Below, piece by piece: positions 51,245 through 60,169 of a DNA stretch of 64,000 nucleotides. A program made the position numbers and the translations under genes. The notes under the pieces are model-generated. The model did no database searches. It saw only the letters and a list, made by a program, of their open reading frames with translations, and was not told where the DNA came from. Position 1 is the stretch's first letter. Every line of letters begins with the position of its first letter. Origin of the DNA: 3-1-20CM-4-69-9 sp963833655 (GTDB taxonomy: Bacteria; Actinomycetota; Thermoleophilia; Gaiellales; Gaiellaceae); assembly GCA_963833655.1 (NCBI GenBank), contig CAWHYL010000005.1:620001-684000 (forward strand), read 5' to 3'.

Positions 51245-52561
51245 GTGATCGCGCGGTACGCCCGCCCGCCGATGGCGCGGCTCTGGTCGGACGAGAACAG
51301 GCTCGCGCGCTGGCTCGAGGTCGAGCTCGCCGCGTTGGAGGCCTGGGCGGAGGTGGGCGCGATCCCACGCGACGACGTCGCCGAGATTCGGGCACGTGCG
51401 GTCGCTCCGTCGCCCGCGCGCGTGGCCGAAATCGAGCGCGTCACCGACCACGACGTCGCAGCATTCGTCGACGCTGTCGCCGAACAGCTCGGGCCGGAGG
51501 GGCGGTGGGTGCATTACGGCCTGACGTCCTCGGACGTCGTCGACACGGCGCTCTCGCTGCAGCTCCAGGAGGCAGGGCACCTGATCGTCGAGGGGATCGA
51601 GCGTGCGCTCGACGCGGTCGTGGCGCAGGCGGAGACGCACAGGCGCACGATCTGCATCGGGCGGTCGCATGGCATCCACGCCGAGCCGACGACGTTCGGC
51701 TGGAAGGTCGCCGGCTGGGCCTTCGAGCTCGACCGTGCGCGCACACGCGTGCTCCGCGCACTCGAGACGAACCGCGTCGGCCAGCTGTCCGGCACCGTCG
51801 GGACGTACGCGCAGGTCGAGCCCGAGGTCGAGCGAAGCGCGTGCGAGCGGCTCGGTCTCGAGCCGGATCCGCTCTCGACCCAGGTGATCGCGCGCGACCG
51901 CCACGCGGAGCTGTTGTCGGCGCTGGCCTTGGTCGCAACGTCACTCGAACGGTTCGCGACGGAGATCAGGCACCTGGCGCGGACGGAGGTGCGCGAAGTC
52001 GAGGAGCCGTTCGCGAAAGGGATGAAGGGGTCGTCCGCGATGCCGCACAAGCGCAACCCGAAGGTCGCCGAGCGCATCTGCGGGCTTGCCCGCATCGTCC
52101 GCGCCAACTCGCTCGTCGGTCTCGAGAACGTTCCGCTCTGGCACGAGCGCGACATCTCGCAGTCGTCGGCCGAGCGCGTCGTGATCCCGGACTCGTTCCT
52201 CGCCCTCGACTACATGCTGGACCGCTTCCGGTGGATCGTCGACGGGCTCGTCGTCTATCCCGAGCGAATGCGACGCAACCTCGAGGCCAGCCACGGTCTG
52301 TTCTTCAGCCACCGGCTCCTGCTCGCGCTCGTCGAAGCCGGCATGGCGCGCGACGCGGCGTATCGCGCCGTCCAGGCGCAGGCGATGCGCGCGTGGGAAG
52401 AGGAGAGCGACTTCACGGAGCTCGTGCGAGCCGACGACGAGCTCGCCCGCCGCGTCGACCTCGACAGCGTCTTTGACCTCGATGCGACGGTCCGCCACGT
52501 CGACACCGTCTTCGACCGTCTGCATGCCCTCGTCCCGAAGGAGGAACCCGTCCATGCATGA
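51245..52561 (+). CDS. purB: Adenylosuccinate lyase
   Basis: 438 residues from GTG 51245. Fumarase-fold lyase with signature GSSAMPHKRNPKVAE near 261-275, plus the catalytic SDVVDTALSLQLQEAG and SHGIHAEPTTFGWKVAGW (catalytic His). It acts twice in purine synthesis: SAICAR to AICAR and adenylosuccinate to AMP. Overlaps purC by 8 bases. Confidence 0.96.
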   Translation: MIARYARPPMARLWSDENRLARWLEVELAALEAWAEVGAIPRDDVAEIRARAVAPSPARVAEIERVTDHDVAAFVDAVAEQLGPEGRWVHYGLTSSDVVDTALSLQLQEAGHLIVEGIERALDAVVAQAETHRRTICIGRSHGIHAEPTTFGWKVAGWAFELDRARTRVLRALETNRVGQLSGTVGTYAQVEPEVERSACERLGLEPDPLSTQVIARDRHAELLSALALVATSLERFATEIRHLARTEVREVEEPFAKGMKGSSAMPHKRNPKVAERICGLARIVRANSLVGLENVPLWHERDISQSSAERVVIPDSFLALDYMLDRFRWIVDGLVVYPERMRRNLEASHGLFFSHRLLLALVEAGMARDAAYRAVQAQAMRAWEEESDFTELVRADDELARRVDLDSVFDLDATVRHVDTVFDRLHALVPKEEPVHA

Positions 52562-53417
52562 GGCCGCCCTGCACGTCGGCAGCGGCAAGGTGCGCGAGCT
52601 CTATGCGCTCGACGACGAGCGCTTGCTGCTCGTCGCCAGCGACCGCATCTCAACGTTCGACGTCGTGCTTCCCACCGAGATCCCGGACAAGGGCCGCGTG
52701 CTCACCGGGCTGTCGGGATTCTGGTTCGCGCGCACACGCGACATCTGCCCGAACCACCTGCTCGCGCTGCGCCCGGACGGCCGCTCGACCGAGTGCCGCC
52801 GGCTCGAGATGCTGCCGATCGAGTGCGTCGTCCGCGGCTACCTCTCCGGATCGGGCTGGAAGGACTACACCGCGACGGGCGCAGTCTGCGGGCACGAGCT
52901 GCCGGCGGGGCTCACCGAGTCCGCCCAGCTGCCGCAGCCGATCTTCACGCCGGCGACGAAGGCGACGACAGGCCACGACGAGAACATCGACCGCGACACG
53001 GCGGCCGAGCTCGTCGGCGGCGACCTGTTCGAGCAGGTGGAGCGGGTGTCGCTGGAGCTGTACCGCTTCGCCGCCGACCACGCCCGCTCGCGCGGGATCA
53101 TCATCGCGGACACGAAGTTCGAGTTCGGGCTCGGCGACGAGCATCGCCTGGTGCTCGGCGACGAGGCGCTGACGCCTGACTCGTCGCGCTTCTGGCCCGC
53201 CCACGGCTACCGGGCCGGCGGCGGCCAGCCGTCGTTCGACAAGCAGTACGCGCGCGACTACTGCGAGTCCCTCGGCTGGGACAAGGCGGCTCCCGGGCCG
53301 GAGCTGCCGGATGACGTCGTCGCCGGCACTCGCGCCCGCTACGTCGAGGCGTTCGAGCGACTGACGGAGATCCCGTTCGACGACTACCTCGCAGATCCCG
53401 AGGTGGTCCTGCGGTGA
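52554..53417 (+). CDS. purC: SAICAR synthetase
   Basis: 287 residues. N-terminus GSGKVRELYALDDERLLLVA then SDRISTFDVVLPTEIPDKGR; SAICAR synthetase markers LPIECVVRGYLSGSGWKDY and IADTKFEFGL. Length fits the longer actinobacterial form. Ligates aspartate to CAIR. Last four bases overlap purS (GTGA). Confidence 0.96.
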   Translation: MHEAALHVGSGKVRELYALDDERLLLVASDRISTFDVVLPTEIPDKGRVLTGLSGFWFARTRDICPNHLLALRPDGRSTECRRLEMLPIECVVRGYLSGSGWKDYTATGAVCGHELPAGLTESAQLPQPIFTPATKATTGHDENIDRDTAAELVGGDLFEQVERVSLELYRFAADHARSRGIIIADTKFEFGLGDEHRLVLGDEALTPDSSRFWPAHGYRAGGGQPSFDKQYARDYCESLGWDKAAPGPELPDDVVAGTRARYVEAFERLTEIPFDDYLADPEVVLR

Positions 53418-53662
53418 AGGCGACGGTGCTCGTCCGCCCGAAGCACGGCATCCTCGATCCCGAGGGACAGGCCGTGGAATCGTCGTTGCGCCAGCTCGGA
53501 TTCTCGGTCGGTGGGGCGCGGATCGGACGGGTCGTCGATCTCGAGGTCGATGCGGCGGACGCCGCGACCGCACGCGCGCAGGTCGAGCGGATGTGCGAGC
53601 AGCTGCTGGCGAACCCGCTGATCGAGAGCTACGAGATCGAGCTGGCGGAGCCGTCTGCGTGA
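53414..53662 (+). CDS. purS: FGAM synthetase subunit PurS
   Basis: 82 residues: VLVRPKHGILDPEGQAVESS then LRQLGFSVGGARIGRVVDLE and CEQLLANPLIESYEIEL. PurS joins PurL and PurQ to pass ammonia to the synthetase site. Its presence shows the three-part FGAM synthetase. Overlaps purQ by four bases (GTGA). Confidence 0.95.
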   Translation: MKATVLVRPKHGILDPEGQAVESSLRQLGFSVGGARIGRVVDLEVDAADAATARAQVERMCEQLLANPLIESYEIELAEPSA

Positions 53663-54354
53663 CGAGCCCGCAGCCACGCGTCGGCGTGCTGCGTTTCCCC
53701 GGCGCGTGTGACGATCGCGACGCCCTGTGGGCGCTGGCGGCATTCGACGCGGAGGCCGTCTTCGTCTGGCACACGGACACGGAGCTCCCGGATCTCGACG
53801 CCGTCGTCCTACCGGGCGGCTTCTCGTACGGCGACTACCTCCGCTGCGGCGCGATCGCACGCTTCGCCCCGGCGATGGAGGCCGTCGTCGAGTTCGCAAA
53901 CGGCGGCGGCCTTGTCCTCGGAATCTGCAACGGCTTCCAGATCCTCTGCGAAGCCGGCCTGCTCCCGGGCGTCCTGCGCCGCAACGAGTCGCTCGCGTTC
54001 GTCTGCCGCGACGTCCCGCTCGTGGTCGAACGCACCGACACGCCGTTCACCACGCGCTGCGAAGAGGGTCAGAGGCTGACGATCCCCGTGAAGCACGGCG
54101 AGGGCAACTGGTACGTCGACGACGACGGCTACGCGGAGCTCGAGGCGCGGCGGCAGGTCGTGCTGCGCTACGCAGAGCCGGTCAACGGTTCTCGAAATGA
54201 CGTTGCGGGTGTCGTGAACGAGCGCGGCAATGTCATGGGCCTGATGCCGCATCCCGAGCACGCGGTCGATCCGCTGCTCGGCTCCGCAGACGGCGCCTTC
54301 CTTCTAGCGTCGCTCGTCGATTCGGCTCGCGCTCGGTTTCTCGCGACTGTCTGA
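53659..54354 (+). CDS. purQ: FGAM synthetase glutaminase subunit PurQ
   Basis: 231 residues from GTG. Class I glutaminase with Cys90 in LGICNGFQILCEAGLL, and His198/Glu200 in GLMPHPEHAVDP. GVLRFPGACDDRDALWAL opens the protein. It makes ammonia for PurL. In most relatives purL follows at once; here 3.9 kb of other genes intervene. Confidence 0.96.
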   Translation: MTSPQPRVGVLRFPGACDDRDALWALAAFDAEAVFVWHTDTELPDLDAVVLPGGFSYGDYLRCGAIARFAPAMEAVVEFANGGGLVLGICNGFQILCEAGLLPGVLRRNESLAFVCRDVPLVVERTDTPFTTRCEEGQRLTIPVKHGEGNWYVDDDGYAELEARRQVVLRYAEPVNGSRNDVAGVVNERGNVMGLMPHPEHAVDPLLGSADGAFLLASLVDSARARFLATV

Positions 54355-54427
54355 CGAAGCGCAGCTCCGGCTCCGACCTGGACTCGGCAAGGTCTCCGAG
54401 TAACACGGCCCCCGCGAAGCCGGCGCC

Positions 54428-54715
54428 TCAGGCATCACCCCCCAGCAGCGCGTCCGCGAGCGCCGGGTGCTTGGCCAGCGCGGCGCGGAGCCGCTCCAGA
54501 TCGCGCAGCCTGAGCGTCACCGGCCCGCGACGCGCAACGCCGCCCGTCGTGTACGCGAACCGGACGAAGCGCTCACCGTCCTCGGCTTCCAGCAACTGCA
54601 CCACCGACGCGAACCGCTTCTCACCGGCCCGCTGCGGCACCGTCAGCTGCTCGACCGGATGCGCGGCGCCCCACGGCGTCGCGACGGTCTTCGGCTGTCG
54701 TGTCTTCGTCGCCAT
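54428..54715 (-). CDS. Small protein of unknown function
   Basis: 95 residues from ATG 54715 (three codons more are possible). The sequence has HPVEQLTVPQRAGEKRFASV then VQLLEAEDGERFVRFAYTTG and a helical end LRDLERLRAALAKHPALADA. It looks like a compact beta-then-helix domain. No family recognised. Divergent from the GFA gene. Confidence 0.6.
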   Translation of the reverse strand: MATKTRQPKTVATPWGAAHPVEQLTVPQRAGEKRFASVVQLLEAEDGERFVRFAYTTGGVARRGPVTLRLRDLERLRAALAKHPALADALLGGDA

Positions 54716-54783
54716 GTAAGGCAACGTATGCGGAAAAGTGTCACGTGTGTGAAACGTCTCTGGGCCGGAAACGTGACGGTTCG

Positions 54784-55191
54784 ATGGGAAGCCGTGTCCG
54801 AACCGGCGGCTGTCTCTGCGGCGCCGCCCGCTACACGGTCCGCGGCGAGCCGAGCCACGTCGGCCGCTGCCACTGCACGGCCTGCCGGAAGGAGTCCGGC
54901 AGCGCGTTCACCGTCTACGCCCAGTGGCCGCGCGACGCGTTCGAGCTGACGGGCGAGCTCGAGACCTACGACGGCCGCAGCTTCTGCCCGCGGTGCGGCT
55001 CGCGCCTGCTGTGCCTCAGCGACGACCTCGCGGAGATCCGGCTCGGCTCGCTCGACGACGCGCCGTTCGAGCTCGAGCCCGAGGCGGAGATCTGGATCAA
55101 GCGGCGCGAGGCCTGGATCGACGCCGTGGCGGGCGCCTCACAGCACGAGGAAACCGCCACGCGTGACGCGTGCACGCGCGTCGGCTCGTAG
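54784..55191 (+). CDS. GFA-family (DUF636) zinc protein
   Basis: 135 residues from ATG 54784. Zinc-binding cysteines in RTGGCLCGAARYTVRGEP, CHCTACRKESGSAFTV and FCPRCGSRLLCLSD match glutathione-dependent formaldehyde-activating (Gfa/CENP-V) proteins; AQWPRDAFELTGELETY is the usual middle. Small-molecule role uncertain. The longer frame from 54700 lacks family similarity. Its TAG directly adjoins the stop of the convergent VOC gene (TAGCTA). Confidence 0.87.
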   Translation: MGSRVRTGGCLCGAARYTVRGEPSHVGRCHCTACRKESGSAFTVYAQWPRDAFELTGELETYDGRSFCPRCGSRLLCLSDDLAEIRLGSLDDAPFELEPEAEIWIKRREAWIDAVAGASQHEETATRDACTRVGS

Positions 55192-55584
55192 CTAGTTGCC
55201 GCTGCGGTCGATCAGCTCGACCCGGTAACCGTCGGGATCGCGGACGAAGCAGATGAGCGACCCGCGCTCGCTGACGCGGTAAGGCTCCTGCTCGGGCTCG
55301 ATGCCCTGCGTCTTCAGGTCGGCGAGTGTCTGCTCTAGGTCGTCGACGGCGATTGCGATGTGCCCGTAGGCGTCGCCGAGGTCGTACGTGCGCCCGTCGT
55401 GGTTGAACGTCAGCTCGAGGACGTTCTGGTGATCGCCGAGCGAGTAGAAGTAGTTCGTCGCCTCGACCTCGCCGCCTCGGACGATGTCCATGTCGCGGCT
55501 GAACGCGAACCCGAGCGCCTCGTAGAACGCCCGGCTCTTCGCCGGATCCGTGATGCGAACCATCGTGTGGAGGTACTCGGCCAC
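55192..55584 (-). CDS. VOC protein, lactoylglutathione lyase-like
   Basis: 130 residues. EYLHTMVRITDPAKSRAFYE then ALGFAFSR, the metal-binding NYFYSLGDHQNVLELTFNHD, YGHIAIAVDDLEQTLADLKT and VRDPDGYRVELIDRS are the glyoxalase I pattern (His, Glu, His, Glu ligands). It may detoxify methylglyoxal with a thiol cofactor. Convergent with the GFA gene. Confidence 0.88.
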   Translation of the reverse strand: MAEYLHTMVRITDPAKSRAFYEALGFAFSRDMDIVRGGEVEATNYFYSLGDHQNVLELTFNHDGRTYDLGDAYGHIAIAVDDLEQTLADLKTQGIEPEQEPYRVSERGSLICFVRDPDGYRVELIDRSGN

Positions 55585-55658
55585 GCCGGCATCCTAGTCC
55601 GGTTTACGCGGAGCGCTCGCCGGTAGACGCCGGGGACACGATTCTACGGAGGGGTTCT

Positions 55659-56222
55659 ATGTCCACAGTAGGCGTACGGGCGGACAAAGGCTCGCTCACG
55701 CGCTTCCTCGGCTGGTTCAGCATCGGCCTGGGCACAGCGCAGCTCGTTGCGCCGCGGCTGCTCTGCCGGCTCGTCGGTGCGCATCCGGACGGCCGTGCAC
55801 CGACATTGATGCGGCTCATGGGCCTTCGCGAGCTCACGCACGCGGCGGCATCCTGGCGACGCGGCGTCCGGCGCCGTGGGTGTGGTCGCGTGTCGGAGGG
55901 GATGCGCTCGATCTCGCGCTGCTCGGCGTCACCGCCGCGCGCAACCCGGGCCGCCGCACGCGCACTGCCCTCGCCGTCGCGAATGTCGCGGCAGTCGTAG
56001 TTCCGGACGTCAGCGAGAGCATCCGCCTGGCGCGCAAGCCGCGCACACCCGAAAGCGGGAAGCGGATCCGCAAGGCGGTCACCATCCACCAGCCGCGGAC
56101 GGCGGTCGAGGCGGCCTGGCTCGGCGCCGTGGAGCTGCGCCGGAAGGTCGAAGAGGCGGGCGCCTCGGTCAGCTTCGCGGAAGCGCCGGGCGACCGCGGG
56201 CCGGAGCTGGCCGTGGACTGGC
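55659..56222 (+). pseudogene. Membrane/SRPBCC-type gene, frameshifted and truncated
   Basis: Starts at ATG 55659 (RADKGSLTRFLGWFSIGLGT, a membrane segment). Near 55845 the match moves to the next frame: after GLRELTHAA it continues as ILATRRPAPWVWSRVGGDAL and LLGVTAARNPGRRTRTALAV, consistent with one lost base. A second part, KAVTIHQPRTAVEAAW, looks like an SRPBCC domain and stops abruptly at GPELAVDW. Directly afterwards the sequence becomes an alcohol dehydrogenase. The gene has therefore lost its C-terminal half. Confidence 0.72.
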
Positions 56223-56946
56223 GTCCCCGACGAGAGCGTCTTGTTCCTGTCGGACGTCTTCCCGACCGGCTACACGGGCGCTGAGATGTGCGACATCTCC
56301 GGCGGCGAGGTCATCGCGGTCTGGGGCGCCGGCCCGGTCGGACAGTTCGCAGCCGCGAGCGCGAAGCTGCTCGGCGCCGAGCGCGTCATCGTCATCGACC
56401 GGTTCGACTAACGCCTCGAGATCGCGCGCACGAACACCGGCGTCGAGACGCTGAACTACGAGGAGGTCGACAGCGTTCCGGAGGTCCTGAAGGAGCTGAC
56501 CGGCGGCCGCGGCCCGGATGCGTGCATCGACGCCGTCGGGATGGAGGCGCACCACCACGGAGCGCTGTACGCGTACGACCGCGTGAAGCAGGCGATGCGG
56601 AGCGAGTCCGAGCGTGCCTTCGCGCTCCGCGAGGCGATCATGAGCTGCCGCACCGGCGGGATCGTCTCCGTCGTCGGCGTCTACGGCGGGCTCGTGGACA
56701 AGTTCCCGGTGGGCGCGCTCATGAACAAGGGCCTCACCATCCGCACCGGGCAGTGCCACGTGCACCGCTATCTGCGGCCGTTGCTGGCACGGATCGAGAA
56801 CGGCGAGATCGACCCCAGCTTCATCGTCACCCACCAGCTGCAGCTGTCGGACGCTCCGCTCGGCTACGAGCTCTTCAAGCACAAGCGCGACGACTGCCTC
56901 AAGGTCGTGCTGAAGCCGTCAGCGCTGCTGCAAGCCGCGGCAGCTA
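56223..56946 (+). pseudogene. Zinc alcohol dehydrogenase remnant lacking the N-terminal half, with an in-frame stop
   Basis: From 56223 the translation reads VPDESVLFLSDVFPTGYTGA, then GGEVIAVWGAGPVGQFAAAS (Rossmann loop), AKLLGAERVIVIDRFD, then TAA at 56409-56411 where relatives have Tyr, then RLEIARTNTGVETLNYEE and on to YELFKHKRDDCLKVVLKP. It matches the C-terminal two-thirds of zinc-dependent formaldehyde/alcohol dehydrogenases. The catalytic zinc part of the N-terminus is gone, and it is fused to the SRPBCC remnant. No usable stop follows KVVLKP. Confidence 0.8.
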
Positions 56947-56990
56947 GCACCTTCGGCGAGGGGCGGCTGCCTGCCGCCCATCCCCGTCCT

Positions 56991-58205
56991 CTACCAGCTG
57001 ACTCCAGGGTCGAACGTGACCACGAGCTTGCGAATGCTCCCGTTCTCGGGCGTGAGGATCAACTCCCCCGCCGCGACGTGCGGCTCCGCAAGCCAGGCGT
57101 ACCGGGCCTCGATACGGCCGTCGACGCGCCGCTGGTCGAGGAGTCGAAGCTCGTCGTCGGGCGGCTGCTCGCGGTATGCCGAGGCGATCGCCTCCCGCCC
57201 GACGAACGGGCCGACGGGGACGCCCCTGAACTCCATCTCGGCGTCGTCGGTGAAGCCGCTGACCATCGGCTCCCAGTCCCCGCTGCGGACGCCGGCGTTG
57301 AAGCGGTCGACGTGGTCGTGGAGCAGATCGCCCATGCGCCGTGATCCTACGACGCCGGTGCCGAGCGCGACGCCGCCGAGGATCAGGAGCAGGCCGCCGA
57401 GCGCGCTCGCAGTGATCGGCTCGCCGAGGAAAACGGCGCCGTACACGAGGGCGAGCGCGGGCACGAGGTAGGTGACGAGCGCCGCGTACGGCGCGCCCGC
57501 TCCGGCGATGAGGGTGAAGTAGAGGAGATATGCGATCGAGAGACCGACCGCGCCGAGCGCGACGATCGACCCGATCGCCTTCCAGCTCGGCGTCTGGCCC
57601 GGTAGCTCCGTGAGCCCGAGCGGGAGCGTCACGAGCGTCGCGAACCCGAGGGCGCCGAGCGACGTGACCAGCGCGGGTGTCTCGCGCAGCCGCACTCCCG
57701 CGTACACCGACGAGCCTGCATAGAGCACGGCCGTCAGCAGGACGGCGAGCGCGGACAGCACGTCGCCGCTCGGCTGGACGCCGACGAGCAGCACCACGCC
57801 GAGGAAGCCGATCACGACACCCCAGAGCCGCGCCCCGGTGACGCGCTCGCTGCGCGCGAACGAGTACACGAACAGGGCGGTGAAGAGCGGCATCGACGCC
57901 TGCAGCACCGCCGCGAGACCGGAGTCCAGCCGCTTCTCGCTCCAGGCGAGCAGCCAGAACGGCAGCGCGGCGTTGAAGACCCCGAGCAGGAGGAGCGGCC
58001 GGGCGTCGGCCCGAAGCCCCGCCCATGTCGACCGGAGGCCGCCGAGGAACGGCACCGCCGGCAGCAGCGCCAGCGTCCCGATCAGGACACGGCCGAAGAC
58101 GACCTCCCCCGGCGTGACCTCGCGCACCGCGACCTTGATGAACATGAACGACGACCCCCAGATCGCGGCGAGGGCCAGCAGCATCGGCAGCGGACGACGG
58201 CTCAC
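56991..58205 (-). CDS. EamA/DMT-family transporter fused to an NTF2-like (SnoaL) domain
   Basis: 404 residues in one frame. Residues 1-287 hold ten membrane segments in two EamA repeats (LALAAIWGSSFMFIKVAV; ALVTYLVPALALVYGAVFLG). From Met291 (MGDLLHDHVDRFNAGVRSGD) a cytosolic NTF2-like domain follows with WEPMVSGFTDDAEMEFRGVP and VGPFVGREAIASAYREQP. There is no stop between them. It could be a true fusion, or two genes joined by loss of a stop, with Met291 as an old start. Transported substrate unknown. Confidence 0.85.
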   Translation of the reverse strand: MSRRPLPMLLALAAIWGSSFMFIKVAVREVTPGEVVFGRVLIGTLALLPAVPFLGGLRSTWAGLRADARPLLLLGVFNAALPFWLLAWSEKRLDSGLAAVLQASMPLFTALFVYSFARSERVTGARLWGVVIGFLGVVLLVGVQPSGDVLSALAVLLTAVLYAGSSVYAGVRLRETPALVTSLGALGFATLVTLPLGLTELPGQTPSWKAIGSIVALGAVGLSIAYLLYFTLIAGAGAPYAALVTYLVPALALVYGAVFLGEPITASALGGLLLILGGVALGTGVVGSRRMGDLLHDHVDRFNAGVRSGDWEPMVSGFTDDAEMEFRGVPVGPFVGREAIASAYREQPPDDELRLLDQRRVDGRIEARYAWLAEPHVAAGELILTPENGSIRKLVVTFDPGVSW

Positions 58206-58258
58206 AGCCTTCGAAAAGTACCCCGAGCCTGTCTGGGTTCCCGGCTAGACTCGAGCTC

Positions 58259-60169
58259 TTGACGCAGGTCGCGCCGGAACAGCCGCTGCACCGCGCACTG
58301 GGCTTGACCGACGAGGAGCTCGACCGCATCAGAGAGCTGCTCGCGCGCGAGCCGAACCACTTCGAGCTCGCCGTCTTCTCGCTGCTCTGGTCGGAGCACT
58401 GCGGCTACAAGCACTCGGCCCTGCTGCTGAGACGACTCCCCACGCGTGGCGAGCGCGTGCTCCAGGGACCTGGCGAGAACGCCGGGGTGATCGACCTCGG
58501 CGGCGGCGAGGCGGTCGCGTTCAAGGTCGAGTCCCACAACCACCCGTCGGCCGTCGAGCCGTTCCAGGGCGCAGCGACGGGGGTCGGAGGGATCCTGCGC
58601 GACATCGTCGCGATGGGCGCCCGCCCGATCGCGATCCTCGACGGCCTGCGCTTCGCCGAGCCCGACCACCACTTCCGCCGCGCCGTCGCCGGGATCGGCC
58701 ACTACGGGAACTCGGTCGGGGTGGCGACGGTCGGCGGCGAAGCCGTCTTCGACGAGGCCTACCGCGACAACTGTCTCGTGAACGCCATGTGCGTCGGGTT
58801 GCTCCCTGCCGACCGGGTTACTCGCGCGCGCGCCACCGCGATCGGCGCCCATGTCGTCCTCTTCGGCGCGCACACGGGCCGCGACGGAATCGGCGGCGCG
58901 TCGGTGCTCGCGAGCGCCGAGCTCGGAGAGGACGATCCCGACAAGCGGCCGTCCGTCCAGATCGGCGACCCGTTCACCGGCAAGAAGCTGATCGAAGCCT
59001 CGCTCGAGCTGGTCGACGGCGGGCTCGTCGAGTCGTTGCAGGACTGCGGCGCAGCCGGCCTCGCGTCCGCGCTCGCCGAGATGGCGCGCGACGGCGCAGG
59101 CATCGACGTCCACCTCGACCGCGTGCCCCTGCGGGAGAGCGGCATGGAGCCGTGGGAGATCATGATCTCGGAGTCGCAGGAGCGGATGATCGCCGTCGTC
59201 CGGCCGCAGATGCTCGATGCCGTGCAGCGGGTGTGCGCGCAGTGGGAGCTGCCGTGCACGCCGATCGGCGACGTCACCGACAGCGGCGCGCTGCGCGCGT
59301 TCCACGACGGCGAGCTCGTCGGCGACATCCAGGCCGGGCTCCTCACGGACGAGTGTCCGCGGTACGAGGTCGACCGCGAGGCGCATGCGGTGGAGCCCGC
59401 AGAGCCGTCGCCGCACAACCGCAGCTCGAAAGCGTGGATCTACGAGCAGTACGACCAGCTCGTGGGCTCGCGCACCGTGCGCCGGCCCGGCCTCGACGCC
59501 GCGGTGCTGCGCCTCCGCCCCACGCTGCGCGGCCTCGCCGTTTCGCTGCAAGGCCCGCCGCCGGGCGAGCGCGATCCGTTCAGGGCAGGCGTCCTCGCCG
59601 TGCTCGCCGCCGCCCGGAACGTCGCCTGCGCCGGGGGTGAGCCGCTCGCCCTCACCGACTGCCTCAACTTCGGCAACCCCGAGAAACCGGAGATCGGCTG
59701 GGAGCTCGAGCAGGCGATCGCCGGGCTCGCCGCGGCGGCCGAGGCGCTCGAGATCCCGGTCGTCTCCGGCAATGTCTCGCTGTACAACGACACCGACGGC
59801 CGCTCGATCCCGCCGACACCCGTCGCCGGGTGCGTCGGGCTCGTCCCGGACGTGCGCTTCGTCCCCGACCGCTGGCAGGCCGGGGACGCCGTGCTCGTCG
59901 CGACTGCGCCGGGCGAGCTCGAGCTCGCGGCCGAGGCAGCGCTCGTCCGCTATGTCTGGAAGGCTGCACCGGTGCTGACGCTGGCGCACGACGTCTCGGA
60001 CGGCGGGCTCGAGCTGGCGCTGCTCGAGGCAGCGGAGCACAGCGGGATCGCCGCGCACGTCGAGCTCCCGGACGCGGTACCCGGCGGCCAGGTGCTGCTC
60101 GCGTGCGCGCCGGGGGACGTCGACCGGCTCGGGAGCCGAGGGCTGCAGCGGATCGGCACGGTCGGCTGA
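58259..60169 (+). CDS. purL: FGAM synthetase large subunit PurL
   Basis: 636 residues from TTG 58259, about 100 shorter than the usual small-type PurL (about 740). ATP and substrate blocks are present: NHFELAVFSLLWSEHCGYKH, FKVESHNHPSAVEPFQGAAT, GRDGIGGASVLAS, SLQDCGAAGLASALAEMARD and PVVSGNVSLYNDT. The shortening is at the C-terminal side, which ends soon after LAHDVSDGGLELALLEAA. It works with PurS and PurQ. Stop and purF ATG overlap (TGATG). Confidence 0.95.
   Translation: MTQVAPEQPLHRALGLTDEELDRIRELLAREPNHFELAVFSLLWSEHCGYKHSALLLRRLPTRGERVLQGPGENAGVIDLGGGEAVAFKVESHNHPSAVEPFQGAATGVGGILRDIVAMGARPIAILDGLRFAEPDHHFRRAVAGIGHYGNSVGVATVGGEAVFDEAYRDNCLVNAMCVGLLPADRVTRARATAIGAHVVLFGAHTGRDGIGGASVLASAELGEDDPDKRPSVQIGDPFTGKKLIEASLELVDGGLVESLQDCGAAGLASALAEMARDGAGIDVHLDRVPLRESGMEPWEIMISESQERMIAVVRPQMLDAVQRVCAQWELPCTPIGDVTDSGALRAFHDGELVGDIQAGLLTDECPRYEVDREAHAVEPAEPSPHNRSSKAWIYEQYDQLVGSRTVRRPGLDAAVLRLRPTLRGLAVSLQGPPPGERDPFRAGVLAVLAAARNVACAGGEPLALTDCLNFGNPEKPEIGWELEQAIAGLAAAAEALEIPVVSGNVSLYNDTDGRSIPPTPVAGCVGLVPDVRFVPDRWQAGDAVLVATAPGELELAAEAALVRYVWKAAPVLTLAHDVSDGGLELALLEAAEHSGIAAHVELPDAVPGGQVLLACAPGDVDRLGSRGLQRIGTVG

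Noticed and set aside
54716..54783. TCACGTGTGTGA before the GFA gene as a CRP-type site
   Set aside because: The half-sites point the wrong way for a CRP box and the spacing is too short.
56409..56411. In-frame stop in the alcohol dehydrogenase as a possible selenocysteine codon
   Set aside because: The codon is TAA, not TGA, the residue in relatives is Tyr, and the gene has also lost its N-terminal half.
58202..60058. 618-codon minus-strand frame opposite purL
   Set aside because: Composition is typical of antisense to a GC-rich gene and no motif is present; purL itself is certain.
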